From Flavobacterium soyae (GTDB lineage Bacteria > Bacteroidota > Bacteroidia > Flavobacteriales > Flavobacteriaceae), in the NCBI RefSeq assembly GCF_021245985.1, contig NZ_JAJQXA010000006.1:248001-312000 (forward strand): a stretch of DNA of 64,000 nucleotides, given 5' to 3'. The notes beneath the pieces were generated by a model, which was not told the origin of the DNA, made no database searches, and worked only from the letters and a program-made list of their open reading frames with translations. The position numbers and the translations under genes were made by a program. Shown here in pieces: positions 17,388 through 26,554 of the stretch (position 1 is its first letter; the number at the start of each line of letters is the position of its first letter).

Positions 17388-17960
17388 ATGGCTACTGAAA
17401 ATAAAAATTTATCAGAATATGATAAAAACACAATCCCAAATGCGAAAGACTTTCGATTTGGGATTGTTGTTTCTGAGTGGAACGATGTTATAACAGAAGG
17501 ACTTTACAATGGCGCTTTTGACGCACTAATTGATTGTGATGTTCCCGCGCAGCAAATTATTCGCTGGAATGTACCAGGGAGTTTTGAGCTTATCTATGGT
17601 GCAAAAAAAATGCTTCAAACACAAAACGTTGATGCAGTAATCGTAATTGGATGTGTAATTCAAGGAGAAACCAAGCATTTTGATTTTGTTTGTGAAGGTG
17701 TAACGCAGGGAATTAAAGATTTGAATGTTCAAACAGATATTCCGGTTATTTTTTGTGTTTTAACAGATAATAATATGCAGCAGTCAATTGACAGAAGCGG
17801 CGGTGCTCACGGAAACAAAGGGACTGAAGCTGCAATTGCTGCCATAAAAATGGCATACATTCGCCAGCAGGCCTCTATCTCGCATCCTTTTAATCAGCCT
17901 TTATTGACTTCTGGTGCACTTCAGATAGAAGATTCTCCAAGAAAAATAGAGAACGAATAA
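17388..17960 (+). CDS. ribH: 6,7-dimethyl-8-ribityllumazine synthase
   Basis: RibH condenses 5-amino-6-ribitylamino-uracil with dihydroxybutanone phosphate in riboflavin synthesis and assembles as pentamers or icosahedra. Motifs are FGIVVSEWND, WNVPGSFELI, IGCVIQGETKHFDFVCEGV with the catalytic His, and RSGGAHGNKGTEAA. At 190 residues it is about 30 longer than usual because of a C-terminal extension after AAIKMAYIRQ. No FMN riboswitch is visible upstream. Confidence 0.95.
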   Translation: MATENKNLSEYDKNTIPNAKDFRFGIVVSEWNDVITEGLYNGAFDALIDCDVPAQQIIRWNVPGSFELIYGAKKMLQTQNVDAVIVIGCVIQGETKHFDFVCEGVTQGIKDLNVQTDIPVIFCVLTDNNMQQSIDRSGGAHGNKGTEAAIAAIKMAYIRQQASISHPFNQPLLTSGALQIEDSPRKIENE

Positions 17961-17983
17961 AAACACATTTGTTTTAAAATATT

Positions 17984-18017
17984 AAAACCTATACTGTGTC
18001 ATAATAGTATAGGTTTT
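17984..18017 (+). terminator. Terminator after ribH
   Basis: AAAACCTATACT (17984-17995) pairs perfectly with AGTATAGGTTTT (18006-18017), with a ten-base loop and a T-rich tract after it. Confidence 0.85.
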
Positions 18018-18065
18018 TTGTTTTTTTTATGATTTCACATATTCAAAAAGCCAGTATAAATTCAC

Positions 18066-18073
18066 TAAATTTG
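18066..18073 (+). promoter_or_regulatory. Probable -7 box of mutL
   Basis: TAAATTTG matches TAnnTTTG and lies beyond the ribH terminator, about 60 bases before the mutL ATG. No convincing -33 TTG is present. Confidence 0.45.
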
Positions 18074-18136
18074 TGCAGCTTGGTTTAGATTTAAATCAAA
18101 AATCTTAAATCGTTAATCTACAATCTAAAATTTTCA

Positions 18137-20065
18137 ATGTCGAGTATTATTCAATTACTTCCTGATCACGTTGCTAACCAAATTGCTGCTGGAGAAGTGG
18201 TTCAAAGACCCGCCTCAGTTGTAAAAGAGCTGTTAGAAAATGCTGTTGATGCAAAGGCAACTGATATTAAATTGATTATAAAAGACGCCGGTAAATCATT
18301 AGTTCAGGTTATTGATAATGGCGTGGGAATGACCGTTACAGATGCACGTTTGTGTTTTGAACGTCACGCTACATCAAAAATTCGCCAGGCCGAAGATTTG
18401 TTTTCTCTTGCTACAAAAGGTTTTCGCGGCGAAGCATTGGCTTCTATTGCGGCAATCGCACACATGGAGATGAAAACTAAACAAGAACAGGATGAACTAG
18501 GAACACATATTGTTATTGAAGGGAGTAAATTTGTTTCGCAGGAAGTGGCTGTTTTACCAAAAGGAACATCATTTGCTGTTAAGAATTTGTTTTTTAATAT
18601 TCCGGCGCGTCGTAATTTCTTAAAATCAGATACAGTTGAATTTCGCCATGTAATGGATGAATTTCAACGCGTGGCGTTAGCGCATCCAAATATTCATTTT
18701 AGTTTTTATCATAACGGAAGCGAATTGTATAATCTTCCTGCGGCAGGATATCGTCAGCGTATTGTTGGGATTATGTCTGGTAAAACCAATGAAAAATTAG
18801 TTCCAGTAAATGAAGATACAGAAATTATAAATGTTCAGGGATTTGTCTGTAAACCAGAATTTGCCAAGAAAAACAGGGGAGAACAGTTCTTTTTTGTAAA
18901 CGATCGTTTCATAAAAAGCGGTTATCTGCATCATGCGGTTATGGCAGCTTATGACGGACTTTTGAAAGATGGTTCTCAGCCAAGTTATTTCTTATATCTG
19001 CAAGTTCCGCCAAATACAATCGATATCAATATTCATCCCACAAAAACCGAAATTAAGTTTGATGATGAACAAGCCTTATATGCTATTTTAAGAGCTTCGA
19101 TCAAACATAGTTTAGGGCAGTTTAATGTGGCTCCGGTTTTAGATTTTGACAGAGATTCAAATTTAGATACACCTTATCATTATAAAGATGTAGAAGCAGA
19201 AGTGCCAACAATTCAGGTTGATGGAACTTTTAATCCTTTTACAGATGATAAAACCAATCAACATTACACAAAAGCGGGTTCAGGATCAAGTTCTGGTTAT
19301 AGTTCAGGATCTTCTTCCTCTTCAAATTCATCTTCGTCTTATTCAGGCTATTCAAAAAGAGTAGAGCCAACAGTAAGCTGGGAAAGTTTGTATGTTGGTT
19401 TAGATACAGAAAATGCTGAAAGTATCGAAAGTTCACCATTTACATTCGAAAATGAAGAAGTAACATCATCTTTATTTAATGATGATGAAGTTGAACAGGC
19501 AGCTCAGAAAACGTATCAAATTCATAAAAAATATATTGTTTCGCCAATAAAATCAGGAATGATAATCGTTGATCAGCAGCGTGCGCATCAACGTATTTTA
19601 TACGAACAATTTTTGTTGAATATGACTGTGAACCAAGCTTCAAGTCAGAAATTGCTTTTTCCTTTAGATTTATTTTATTCTTCTGCAGAAATGAAATTAA
19701 TCGAAGAATTAAAGCCTTCGTTAGAAACAACCGGATTTATTTTTGAAGAAGCAAAAACAGATCATATTGTAATTTCGGGAATTCCGGTAAACATTACCGA
19801 AAGTGAAGTTTCTATTGTAATTGAACAATTACTAAGCGATTTGCAGGACGGAATTCCGGCAAGCAGCTACAGTCAAAATGATACCATTGCTAAATCGATG
19901 GCAAAAAGTTTAGCGGTTAAAACAGGATCTTATTTAACCGAAAAAGAACAAGATAATTTAGTAAACGGTTTGTTTGCTTGTAAAGATCCTAATATTTCAC
20001 CTTTTCAAAAACCTACCTTCATCACTATGCGTGTTGAAGATATAGATAAAAAGTTTGCCTTATGA
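18137..20065 (+). CDS. mutL: DNA mismatch repair protein MutL
   Basis: 642-residue mismatch repair ATPase. The GHKL N-terminal domain is intact: IAAGEVVQRPASVVKELLEN, DNGVGM, RHATSKI and TKGFRGEALASI. A Ser-rich low-complexity linker (about 378-402) leads to the dimerisation domain. The positions of the endonuclease site seen in MutH-less bacteria are altered: DQQRAHQRILYE (479-490) instead of DQHAxxExxxxE, and SPFQKPT (621-627) instead of CPHGRPT. Nicking activity is therefore doubtful. The TGA stop overlaps the start of the first rhomboid gene (ATGA), so the two are coupled. Confidence 0.96.
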   Translation: MSSIIQLLPDHVANQIAAGEVVQRPASVVKELLENAVDAKATDIKLIIKDAGKSLVQVIDNGVGMTVTDARLCFERHATSKIRQAEDLFSLATKGFRGEALASIAAIAHMEMKTKQEQDELGTHIVIEGSKFVSQEVAVLPKGTSFAVKNLFFNIPARRNFLKSDTVEFRHVMDEFQRVALAHPNIHFSFYHNGSELYNLPAAGYRQRIVGIMSGKTNEKLVPVNEDTEIINVQGFVCKPEFAKKNRGEQFFFVNDRFIKSGYLHHAVMAAYDGLLKDGSQPSYFLYLQVPPNTIDINIHPTKTEIKFDDEQALYAILRASIKHSLGQFNVAPVLDFDRDSNLDTPYHYKDVEAEVPTIQVDGTFNPFTDDKTNQHYTKAGSGSSSGYSSGSSSSSNSSSSYSGYSKRVEPTVSWESLYVGLDTENAESIESSPFTFENEEVTSSLFNDDEVEQAAQKTYQIHKKYIVSPIKSGMIIVDQQRAHQRILYEQFLLNMTVNQASSQKLLFPLDLFYSSAEMKLIEELKPSLETTGFIFEEAKTDHIVISGIPVNITESEVSIVIEQLLSDLQDGIPASSYSQNDTIAKSMAKSLAVKTGSYLTEKEQDNLVNGLFACKDPNISPFQKPTFITMRVEDIDKKFAL

Positions 20066-20859
20066 TGAATATGACTCCAGTAGTTAAACAACTGCTAATT
20101 ATTAATATTATATTTTTTATTGGTGCTCAGCTGGTGCCGGTTTCTTATGAATATTTTTCAATGTATTATCCGGAAAGCGATAATTTTAGGATTTGGCAGG
20201 TTATTACCCACATGTTTATGCATGCACCATTACCAAACTTTGCCCATATTTTATTTAATATGTTTGCATTATATAGTTTTGGTTCTGCGCTAGAGCATTT
20301 TTGGGGAGGAAAAAAATTCTTGTTTTTCTACATTTCCTGCGGACTTGGAGCAGCATTGCTTCATACAGGAGTGAATTATCTGCAATTACAATCTCTTTTA
20401 AATTCTGTGTCAGATTTAAATTTATCTAAAGCTGACCTTCATTTGATTTTGAATACAAGATATGAATCTGGCGAAATTATACAAGGTGAGGTTGCAGCTA
20501 TTCTAAAAAACGCACATTGTACTCAAGAACAATTTAATGTTTTAGGACAGGCAGCCGGAATTGTACAGTCCCCTGTGTTAGGTGCTTCCGGAGCAATTTA
20601 TGGTTTATTGACTGCGTTTGCTTTTATGTTTCCTAATGCACAGCTTGCTTTGTTATTTATTCCGGTTCCAATCAAAGCAAAGTATTTCGTTCCTGGAATT
20701 TTGGCAATCGATTTGTTTTTAGGATTTAAAGGAAGTTCATTATTTGGAAGCGGAGGAACAGGAATTGCACATTTTGCACATATTGGCGGTGCAGTTGCTG
20801 GTTTTTTAATGATGTTATACTGGAAAAAAAATCAGTTTAACAATAATCGATGGAATTAA
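20062..20859 (+). CDS. Rhomboid-family intramembrane serine protease
   Basis: 265-residue polytopic membrane protease. It shows the rhomboid features HMFMHAPLPNFAHILFNMFA (helix 2 and the L1 loop), the catalytic serine in GASGAIYGLLTAF, and the catalytic histidine in HFAHIGGAVAGF, with about six membrane helices. A roughly 70-residue soluble-looking insert lies between helices 3 and 4. Rhomboids cleave membrane proteins within the bilayer; the substrate is unknown. The start codon overlaps the mutL stop. ATGs at 20065 and 20071 are alternatives. Confidence 0.92.
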   Translation: MMNMTPVVKQLLIINIIFFIGAQLVPVSYEYFSMYYPESDNFRIWQVITHMFMHAPLPNFAHILFNMFALYSFGSALEHFWGGKKFLFFYISCGLGAALLHTGVNYLQLQSLLNSVSDLNLSKADLHLILNTRYESGEIIQGEVAAILKNAHCTQEQFNVLGQAAGIVQSPVLGASGAIYGLLTAFAFMFPNAQLALLFIPVPIKAKYFVPGILAIDLFLGFKGSSLFGSGGTGIAHFAHIGGAVAGFLMMLYWKKNQFNNNRWN

Positions 20860-20904
20860 TTTTTAACTTTAATTAATTAAATTTAAAAACCAAAAGAAGA
20901 CTTT

Positions 20905-21768
20905 ATGAATATTCTTGACGATTTAAAACTTCAATATAAATTAGGCGGCATTGCGATGCAGGTTATTTATTGGAACATCGCTTGTTTTCTTATTTCTTTA
21001 GTATTTTTCTGGCCGAATTTTGCTGGAGCATTTGCTTACCCAAATTGGCTGGCTCTGTCTTCAGATCCTCAAGTATTCTTGTTTAAGCCCTGGACATTTT
21101 TAACTTATGCTTTTTTTCATTTCGATTTTTTGCATCTGTTATTTAATATGATGGTCTTGAACTTTGCAAGTAATTTGTTTTTGACTTTTTTTAATCAGAA
21201 ACAGTATTTAGGACTATATCTTTTAAGTGCTCTTTTTGCTGGAGTTGTTTTTGTCTTAAGTTTTTATGTTTTAGGAACTTCTGCTTCAATAGTTGGCGCA
21301 TCGGCTGCAATAATGGCAATTTTAGTTGCTGCTACGACCTATTTTCCATTAATGAATGTTCGCTTGTTTTTATTCGGAAACGTAAAACTTTGGCATATAA
21401 CGGCTGTAATTTTGATTTTAGATTTAGTGCAATTACGTTCAGGTAATATGGGCGGGCATATTTCGCACTTGGCAGGCGCATTCTTTGGATTTGCCTATAT
21501 AAAATTACTTCAGAATGGTACAGATTTAAGTATTATTGTTTCTAGAACATTAGATTTCTTTGCTAATCTTTTTAGAAAATCCCCAACGACCCCATTTACA
21601 AAAGTTCATAAAAATTACAAAAAACCTACAGAAAAAACTTCATCGAGAATTGTTACAAAAGACAAAACGCAGCAGCAAATTGATGAGATTTTAGATAAAA
21701 TCAGCCAGTCTGGATATGACTGCCTGACAAAAGAAGAAAAAGAGTTTTTATTTAAAGCTGGAAAATAA
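20905..21768 (+). CDS. Second rhomboid-family protease
   Basis: 287-residue paralogue in tandem with the preceding rhomboid. It has FFHFDFLHLLFNMMVLNFAS, the serine motif GASAAIMAILVA (GxSA rather than the usual GxSG) and HISHLAGAFFGFAYIK with the histidine, followed by a cytoplasmic tail of about 80 residues. Both catalytic residues are present, so activity is plausible despite the altered Gly. Spacing of 45 bases from the first rhomboid and 16 bases to the next gene points to one operon. Confidence 0.88.
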   Translation: MNILDDLKLQYKLGGIAMQVIYWNIACFLISLVFFWPNFAGAFAYPNWLALSSDPQVFLFKPWTFLTYAFFHFDFLHLLFNMMVLNFASNLFLTFFNQKQYLGLYLLSALFAGVVFVLSFYVLGTSASIVGASAAIMAILVAATTYFPLMNVRLFLFGNVKLWHITAVILILDLVQLRSGNMGGHISHLAGAFFGFAYIKLLQNGTDLSIIVSRTLDFFANLFRKSPTTPFTKVHKNYKKPTEKTSSRIVTKDKTQQQIDEILDKISQSGYDCLTKEEKEFLFKAGK

Positions 21769-21784
21769 TCCTTAGCAAAAAAAT

Positions 21785-22837
21785 ATGAAAAACCTTTCGT
21801 GGTTTAATAAAATAATGTTCTTTTTGAATATAGTACTGACTGTGCTTACATTTAGTGTCTATGTTTTGCCGTTTTTAGCACCTAAGAGCTTTCCGCTTTT
21901 ATCGGTGCTTACTTTGTTTATGCCGGCCTTTTTTGTGGCAAACGGACTCTTCTTTTTATATTGGGCAATTCAGTTTAAAAAACGCCTTATTTTATCTGGT
22001 TTGGTTTTGCTTACCGGAATTACTTTTATTAGCAAATTTTATAAATTCTCGGCTAAAGAATACGTAAAAGACGAAAGGGATTTTTCTGTAATGAGTTATA
22101 ATGTGCGCCTTTTTAATGTCTTTAAATGGCTGGACCGTGATGATATCCCGGAAAATATAAAAGCATTTATTGATGAAAAAGACCCGGATATTTTATGTAT
22201 TCAGGAATATTCAAACTCAGCGCATCTGGATTTAAAAGTGTATCCGCACCGCTATATTTTTATTGACGGAAACCAGATTAAAACCGGACAGGCAATATTT
22301 TCTAAATTTCCAATTATAAACGAAGGCAATATTATTTTTCCTAAATCAGATAATAATGTGATTTATGCTGATATTAAACGCGGGAAAGACGTAATTCGTG
22401 TTTATAATATGCACTTGCAGTCGATTAAAATTTCTCCTGATGTAAGTGAGATCTCTGATGATATTGATAAGGTAAACCAGCAGAAATCTCAGCGTATTTA
22501 TGCCAGAATAAGCAAAGGTTTTACACAACAGCAGGAACAGGCTGAAATTTTTAAAGAAAACATCAAACAATGCAAGAATCCGATTATTATTTGCGGAGAC
22601 ATGAATAACAGTCCGTTTTCATACGTTTACCGTAATATTAAAGGAAAACTTAAAGATGCTTTTGAAGAAGCAGGAGAAGGTTTTGGAGCGACTTATAAAT
22701 TTAAATATTATCCGGCCAGAATCGATTATATTTTTACAGATACTAAAATGAAAGTAAAGCAGTTCGAAAGCTTTTCTGATTTTGAAAATTCAGATCATTA
22801 CCCAATAATGACCAGACTTTCAATAGAACAGTTTTAG
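21785..22837 (+). CDS. Endonuclease/exonuclease/phosphatase family membrane protein
   Basis: 350-residue protein with two or three N-terminal membrane helices (about 10-85), then an EEP domain. Catalytic landmarks are SVMSYNVRLFNVF, DPDILCIQEY with the metal-binding Glu, ICGDMNNSPFSYVYR, RIDYIFTD and the final SDHYPIM. The family includes DNases, sphingomyelinases and inositol phosphatases; the substrate is not evident. It ends the plus-strand run that began at mutL. Confidence 0.88.
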   Translation: MKNLSWFNKIMFFLNIVLTVLTFSVYVLPFLAPKSFPLLSVLTLFMPAFFVANGLFFLYWAIQFKKRLILSGLVLLTGITFISKFYKFSAKEYVKDERDFSVMSYNVRLFNVFKWLDRDDIPENIKAFIDEKDPDILCIQEYSNSAHLDLKVYPHRYIFIDGNQIKTGQAIFSKFPIINEGNIIFPKSDNNVIYADIKRGKDVIRVYNMHLQSIKISPDVSEISDDIDKVNQQKSQRIYARISKGFTQQQEQAEIFKENIKQCKNPIIICGDMNNSPFSYVYRNIKGKLKDAFEEAGEGFGATYKFKYYPARIDYIFTDTKMKVKQFESFSDFENSDHYPIMTRLSIEQF

Positions 22838-22852
22838 TAGAGAGTTTTAAAA

Positions 22853-22930
22853 AAAGTTATGAGTTAAGTTATGAGTTATAAATCATTACACTTCAAACTT
22901 TAAACTCATAAGTCTTGACTTATAACTTAT
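22853..22930. repeat. Intergenic inverted repeat between convergent genes
   Basis: AAGTTATGAGTTAAGTTATG, starting near 22853, is imperfectly complementary to 22905-22930 (ACTCATAAGTCTTGACTTAT). It lies between the EEP gene and wbqC and may serve both as a terminator. Confidence 0.65.
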
Positions 22931-23541
22931 ATTAGTTGCTGAGTTTTTAAGTAATCCATTGCAAACTTACCTTCGTTAAAAAGTAAATCCAAAACACTTA
23001 AATTGTTGATGAAACCATGTTTGTCATCAAAAACCTGAGTATATTTTTCAAAAGAATTTTGATCTTTTTTTCCATTTGCCAGGTATCTGAAATCAGAAAT
23101 ATTTTCAACTTCATGAAAATATTCAGCAGTTTTGCCAAATTCTAATTTCATTCGGAGACACTTTGTAACCGTGTCAAAAACTTCCATATTTAAATCCATA
23201 AGGAAAGTATGTTTCTTTTCGAAAATAGGCACGATATCATCTTCAAAATACTCAAAGAACGGAGAACTTCTATAAGCTGCCTCTAAGGATTTAAAATGCT
23301 GTTTCTGCCAGTCAAATTCGTTTTCAATCAATACATCTTTTGTTTTTTGATGCGCAGATTTAGAATGCTTAACAGGAATGTTTAATAATTGAATTCCATT
23401 CGGACTATAGATATACGTTCTGTTTCTATTTGTCTGCTTTTGAAAATTATCTTCCATTTCAAAAGTTATATTCTCAGATTGAGCCATAACTGCAAAGTGG
23501 CTAATTGATGGAAAATATGTAGGAAGTAATAAGGAATTCAT
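22927..23541 (-). CDS. WbqC-like family protein
   Basis: 204-residue cytoplasmic protein matching the WbqC family: LLPTYFPSISHFAVMAQSEN near the start, FQKQTNRNRTYIYSPNGIQL, LNIPVKHSKS and AYRSSPFFEYFEDDI. The family is named after an O-antigen locus gene and may act on sugar or amino-sugar substrates, but biochemistry is thin. It is the last gene of the minus-strand run that starts at parA and is separated from lepB by a repeat. Confidence 0.85.
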   Translation of the reverse strand: MNSLLLPTYFPSISHFAVMAQSENITFEMEDNFQKQTNRNRTYIYSPNGIQLLNIPVKHSKSAHQKTKDVLIENEFDWQKQHFKSLEAAYRSSPFFEYFEDDIVPIFEKKHTFLMDLNMEVFDTVTKCLRMKLEFGKTAEYFHEVENISDFRYLANGKKDQNSFEKYTQVFDDKHGFINNLSVLDLLFNEGKFAMDYLKTQQLI

Positions 23542-23554
23542 GATTATTTTTTTT

Positions 23555-23632
23555 TGTTTAATCGGTAAATCGTTTAACCGTACTTTTAAGAAACGATTAA
23601 ACGATTTACCAGTTCAACGAATTAACGTTTTT
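23555..23632. repeat. Second copy of the TAATCGGTAAATC repeat
   Basis: TGTTTAATCGGTAAATC at 23555-23571 is identical to 4957-4973. It continues GTTTAACCG and is followed by a complementary arm AAACGATTAAACGATTTACC (23591-23610). It occupies the lepB-wbqC gap, again between two minus-strand genes. Confidence 0.75.
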
Positions 23633-23633
23633 T

Positions 23634-25187
23634 TTATGCTTTATTCTGTTTTCTTTTTCTCCAGAAAAATTCTCCAACAAAGTATAGGGCAAGAATAATT
23701 AGGAAATATTTGAAATACGATTGCGGCTGTCCTTCACCGTCAACAGTAGTGAAAACTCTGCTCCAGCGAATTTTGTTGATACCTTTTCCGTTTGTGTCCC
23801 AGCTCATCCAGATGAAAACTGGTTTTCCTACAATGTGATTTTCAGGAACGTAACCCCAATAACGACTATCTTCAGAGTTGTGACGGTTGTCTCCCATCAT
23901 CCAATAGTAATTTTGTTTGAAGGTATAAGTGTTTGTTTCTTTTCCGTTTATGATAAATTTAGAGCCGCTTAGTTCTAAAGTGTTTCCTTCGTAATTCGTG
24001 ATGATCTCTTTATAAAACGGAAGAGATGTATTCGTTAAAGCAACTGTTTTACCAGCTTCCGGAATATAAATTGGGCCAAAATTATCCTGATTCCATTTGT
24101 TGATATGCGGGAAAATGGCATTGTCATTTCCTTTGTCAATCTCTCTTTTTACAGCAGTAACGCCAGGAGTATTTCTTAAACGTTCAGCACTTGCTTCGGT
24201 CAGAGCTCTAAAATAAAGCGTATCTCTTTTTTCAGTTCTAAAACCTGCTGGATCTGTAATGTCTAATTCTTTAAATAAAGATTCAAAATCAATAGATGTT
24301 TTTCCGTCTAAAGCTACAGAATAAGAATATTGAGGTTTTGCTCTTTCAGGTAAAATAAGTTTTTTTCCGTTGATGAAAACTAAGCCGTCTTTAATTGATA
24401 AACTGTCGCCAGGAATACCAACACATCTTTTTACATAATTTGATTTTTTATCGATTGGTTTAATAACACCCGGTCTTCCTTTTGGCTCATAAAAATAATG
24501 TACCGTATCAACCGGCCAGTTGAATACTACGATGTCATTTCTTTTTATTTGTTCAAAAGCCGGAAGCCTGAAATAGGGTAATTGCGGCCAGCTTAAATAT
24601 GATTTTCTTTTCGTTAACGGGATAGAATCGTGAACCATTGGCAGCGCAATAGTTGTCATTGGAACCCTTGGGCCATAATTTACCTTACTTACGAACAGGA
24701 AATCTCCAATTAATAATGATTTCTCTAAGGAAGAAGTTGGAATTGTATAAGGCTGAATAACGTAAGTATGTACTAAAGTGGCAACAATAATTGCAAAAAG
24801 TAAAGAGCTTACAGTATCTGCTGTTTTGTTTTCAGGAGTTAATTTTCTGTCAGCGTTATATTCTAATTTCTGTGTGTAATTTACATAGTAGATGTAAAAA
24901 CCAAGAGTAAAAATCCCTAAAATAGTATCTAAAGTTGATTTTTTGCCAAACGTTCTAAGTGTTTCAACCCAAACAACCGGAAACATAATTAAGTTAATAA
25001 TTGGAATGAAAAGTAATAATGTCCACCAGGTTGGGCGGCTGATAATTTTCATTAAAACAATTGAATTATATACCGGAATTGCCGCTTCCCAGCTTTTTCT
25101 CCCTGCTGTTTGATACAATTTCCAAGTACCAACGAAATGAATAATTTGAACAGCTAAGAAAAATACGAACCAAGAGTAAAGAGTCAT
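23634..25187 (-). CDS. lepB: Signal peptidase I, long Bacteroidota form
   Basis: 517-residue leader peptidase that removes signal peptides at the inner membrane. The first 110 residues form three or four membrane helices (a DUF5684-like N-terminus), followed by a further helix at about 125-145. The catalytic serine is probably Ser153 (IPTSSLEKSLLIGD) and the general base Lys253 (NYVKRCVGIPGD). The late box MMGDNRHNSEDSRYWG is also present. An insert of about 130 residues between the Lys box and MGDNR explains the length. A C-terminal membrane helix ends the protein. Confidence 0.93.
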   Translation of the reverse strand: MTLYSWFVFFLAVQIIHFVGTWKLYQTAGRKSWEAAIPVYNSIVLMKIISRPTWWTLLLFIPIINLIMFPVVWVETLRTFGKKSTLDTILGIFTLGFYIYYVNYTQKLEYNADRKLTPENKTADTVSSLLFAIIVATLVHTYVIQPYTIPTSSLEKSLLIGDFLFVSKVNYGPRVPMTTIALPMVHDSIPLTKRKSYLSWPQLPYFRLPAFEQIKRNDIVVFNWPVDTVHYFYEPKGRPGVIKPIDKKSNYVKRCVGIPGDSLSIKDGLVFINGKKLILPERAKPQYSYSVALDGKTSIDFESLFKELDITDPAGFRTEKRDTLYFRALTEASAERLRNTPGVTAVKREIDKGNDNAIFPHINKWNQDNFGPIYIPEAGKTVALTNTSLPFYKEIITNYEGNTLELSGSKFIINGKETNTYTFKQNYYWMMGDNRHNSEDSRYWGYVPENHIVGKPVFIWMSWDTNGKGINKIRWSRVFTTVDGEGQPQSYFKYFLIILALYFVGEFFWRKRKQNKA

Positions 25188-25252
25188 AATATAGTATTTT
25201 AAGTTTCAAATTCTGGATTGAATGTTTGGTTTAATCCAGAATTTTTATCAAT

Positions 25253-25954
25253 TTATTGTAAGTTTAATACATCTTTCATAGTGAAAATTCCCTGCTTTCC
25301 TGCAAGCCACTCTGCTGCGATAACGGCGCCAAGGGCAAAACCTTCACGATTGTGGGCAGTATGTTTAATCTCAATGCTGTCGATAGCAGAATCGTAGTTT
25401 ACGGTATGTGTACCCGGAACTTCTCCAATTCTTTTAGCTTCAATATGAATTTCACCTTTTTTTGCTTCATCTAAAGTCCAGTTCGAATAATCACTGTTTT
25501 GAATAACGCCTTGTGCTAAAGAAATTGCAGTTCCGCTTGGAGCATCAAGTTTGTGAATGTGGTGAATTTCTTCCATCGTAACTTTATAAGAATCAAACTG
25601 ATTCATGATTTTGGCTAAATATTCATTTAACCCAAAGAAGATATTCACGCCCAGACTGAAATTTGAGCTGGAAATAAAGCCTCCTTTTTTTTCATTGCAA
25701 AGAGCAATCATTTCATCATAATGTTCCAGCCATCCTGTTGTTCCTGAAACTACAGGGACATTAGCATTAAAAGATGCAGTAATATTGTCGACTGCCGCTG
25801 ACGGAACACTAAAGTCGATCGCAACATCTGCAGTCGAAAGTCCGTCATATGTATTGAATTCGTCTTTCTTTAAAACAATTTCATGACCTCTTTCTAAAGC
25901 AATTCGTTCGATTACTTTACCCATTTTTCCGTATCCTAAAAGCGCAATTTTCAT
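25253..25954 (-). CDS. dapB: 4-hydroxy-tetrahydrodipicolinate reductase
   Basis: 233-residue enzyme of the lysine and diaminopimelate pathway, reducing the dihydrodipicolinate intermediate with NAD(P)H. The nucleotide fold is at the start (ALLGYGKMGKVIE), followed by DFSVPSAAVDNI, SGTTGW, SSSNFSLGVNIF and the catalytic EEIHHIHKLDAPSGTAISLA. Slightly shorter than the E. coli protein, as usual in Bacteroidota. It sits between lepB and a DUF5683 gene in the parAB-led run. Confidence 0.95.
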   Translation of the reverse strand: MKIALLGYGKMGKVIERIALERGHEIVLKKDEFNTYDGLSTADVAIDFSVPSAAVDNITASFNANVPVVSGTTGWLEHYDEMIALCNEKKGGFISSSNFSLGVNIFFGLNEYLAKIMNQFDSYKVTMEEIHHIHKLDAPSGTAISLAQGVIQNSDYSNWTLDEAKKGEIHIEAKRIGEVPGTHTVNYDSAIDSIEIKHTAHNREGFALGAVIAAEWLAGKQGIFTMKDVLNLQ

Positions 25955-25993
25955 TTTGTATGTATTTGTGAATTTTTAAATAGAAGAAACTAT

Positions 25994-26554
25994 TTAAAAA
26001 CGATAATTAAAAGTTAGTCCGACATTTGGTTTAAATGTTACATCGGCGGGATAAATTTCTGGACGAAGTGATAATCTTTCGTTTACGTTAAATTGAATCA
26101 GAGCCGCATCAACATTGGCATCAATGATATTTAAAACGTAAAAGCCAACAACAAATAAGGCAGATAAATCTCTGTTTCTCTGATAAAATTTCTGACCGGC
26201 AATAAGTCTGCTTTCGTCAAGATATTGGTATTTATCATCATTATAGCCTTCTAATCTTCGTTTGTAGGCATCACGATAATCATGATATTTTTTATTGTTA
26301 TCAATATAAAAGTATAAACTTGTACCAATTGCTCCGTATACGAGCGGGACTTTCCAGTATTTTTTATTGTATACCTGACCCAAACCAGGTAAAATAGCCG
26401 AATAGAAAGCTGCTTTTGCAGGTGTAAGCGGATCTATTTCTATTAATGCAGTTGTGTCTTTAACGACTAAAACCGTGTCTTTTTTTGCCTGGGCAAAAAG
26501 AGAAACGGTTCCTATGAGAAAGAACAATAGACTTATGGGGACAATTTTATTCAC
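25994..26554 (-). CDS. DUF5683 family envelope protein
   Basis: 186-residue protein with a signal peptide (about 1-22, ending LFAQA) and the DUF5683 pattern: KAAFYSAILPGLGQVYNKKY, then a hydrophobic segment VPLVYGAIGTSLYFYIDNNK and YHDYRDAYKRRLEGY. The family is typical of Bacteroidota and its function is unknown. Its first base coincides with the last base of parB, so translation is probably coupled. Confidence 0.87.
   Translation of the reverse strand: MNKIVPISLLFFLIGTVSLFAQAKKDTVLVVKDTTALIEIDPLTPAKAAFYSAILPGLGQVYNKKYWKVPLVYGAIGTSLYFYIDNNKKYHDYRDAYKRRLEGYNDDKYQYLDESRLIAGQKFYQRNRDLSALFVVGFYVLNIIDANVDAALIQFNVNERLSLRPEIYPADVTFKPNVGLTFNYRF

Noticed and set aside
17300..17390. FMN riboswitch ahead of ribH
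   Set aside because: The gap is only 84 bases, filled by an AT-rich inverted repeat, with none of the conserved GC-rich RFN-element segments.
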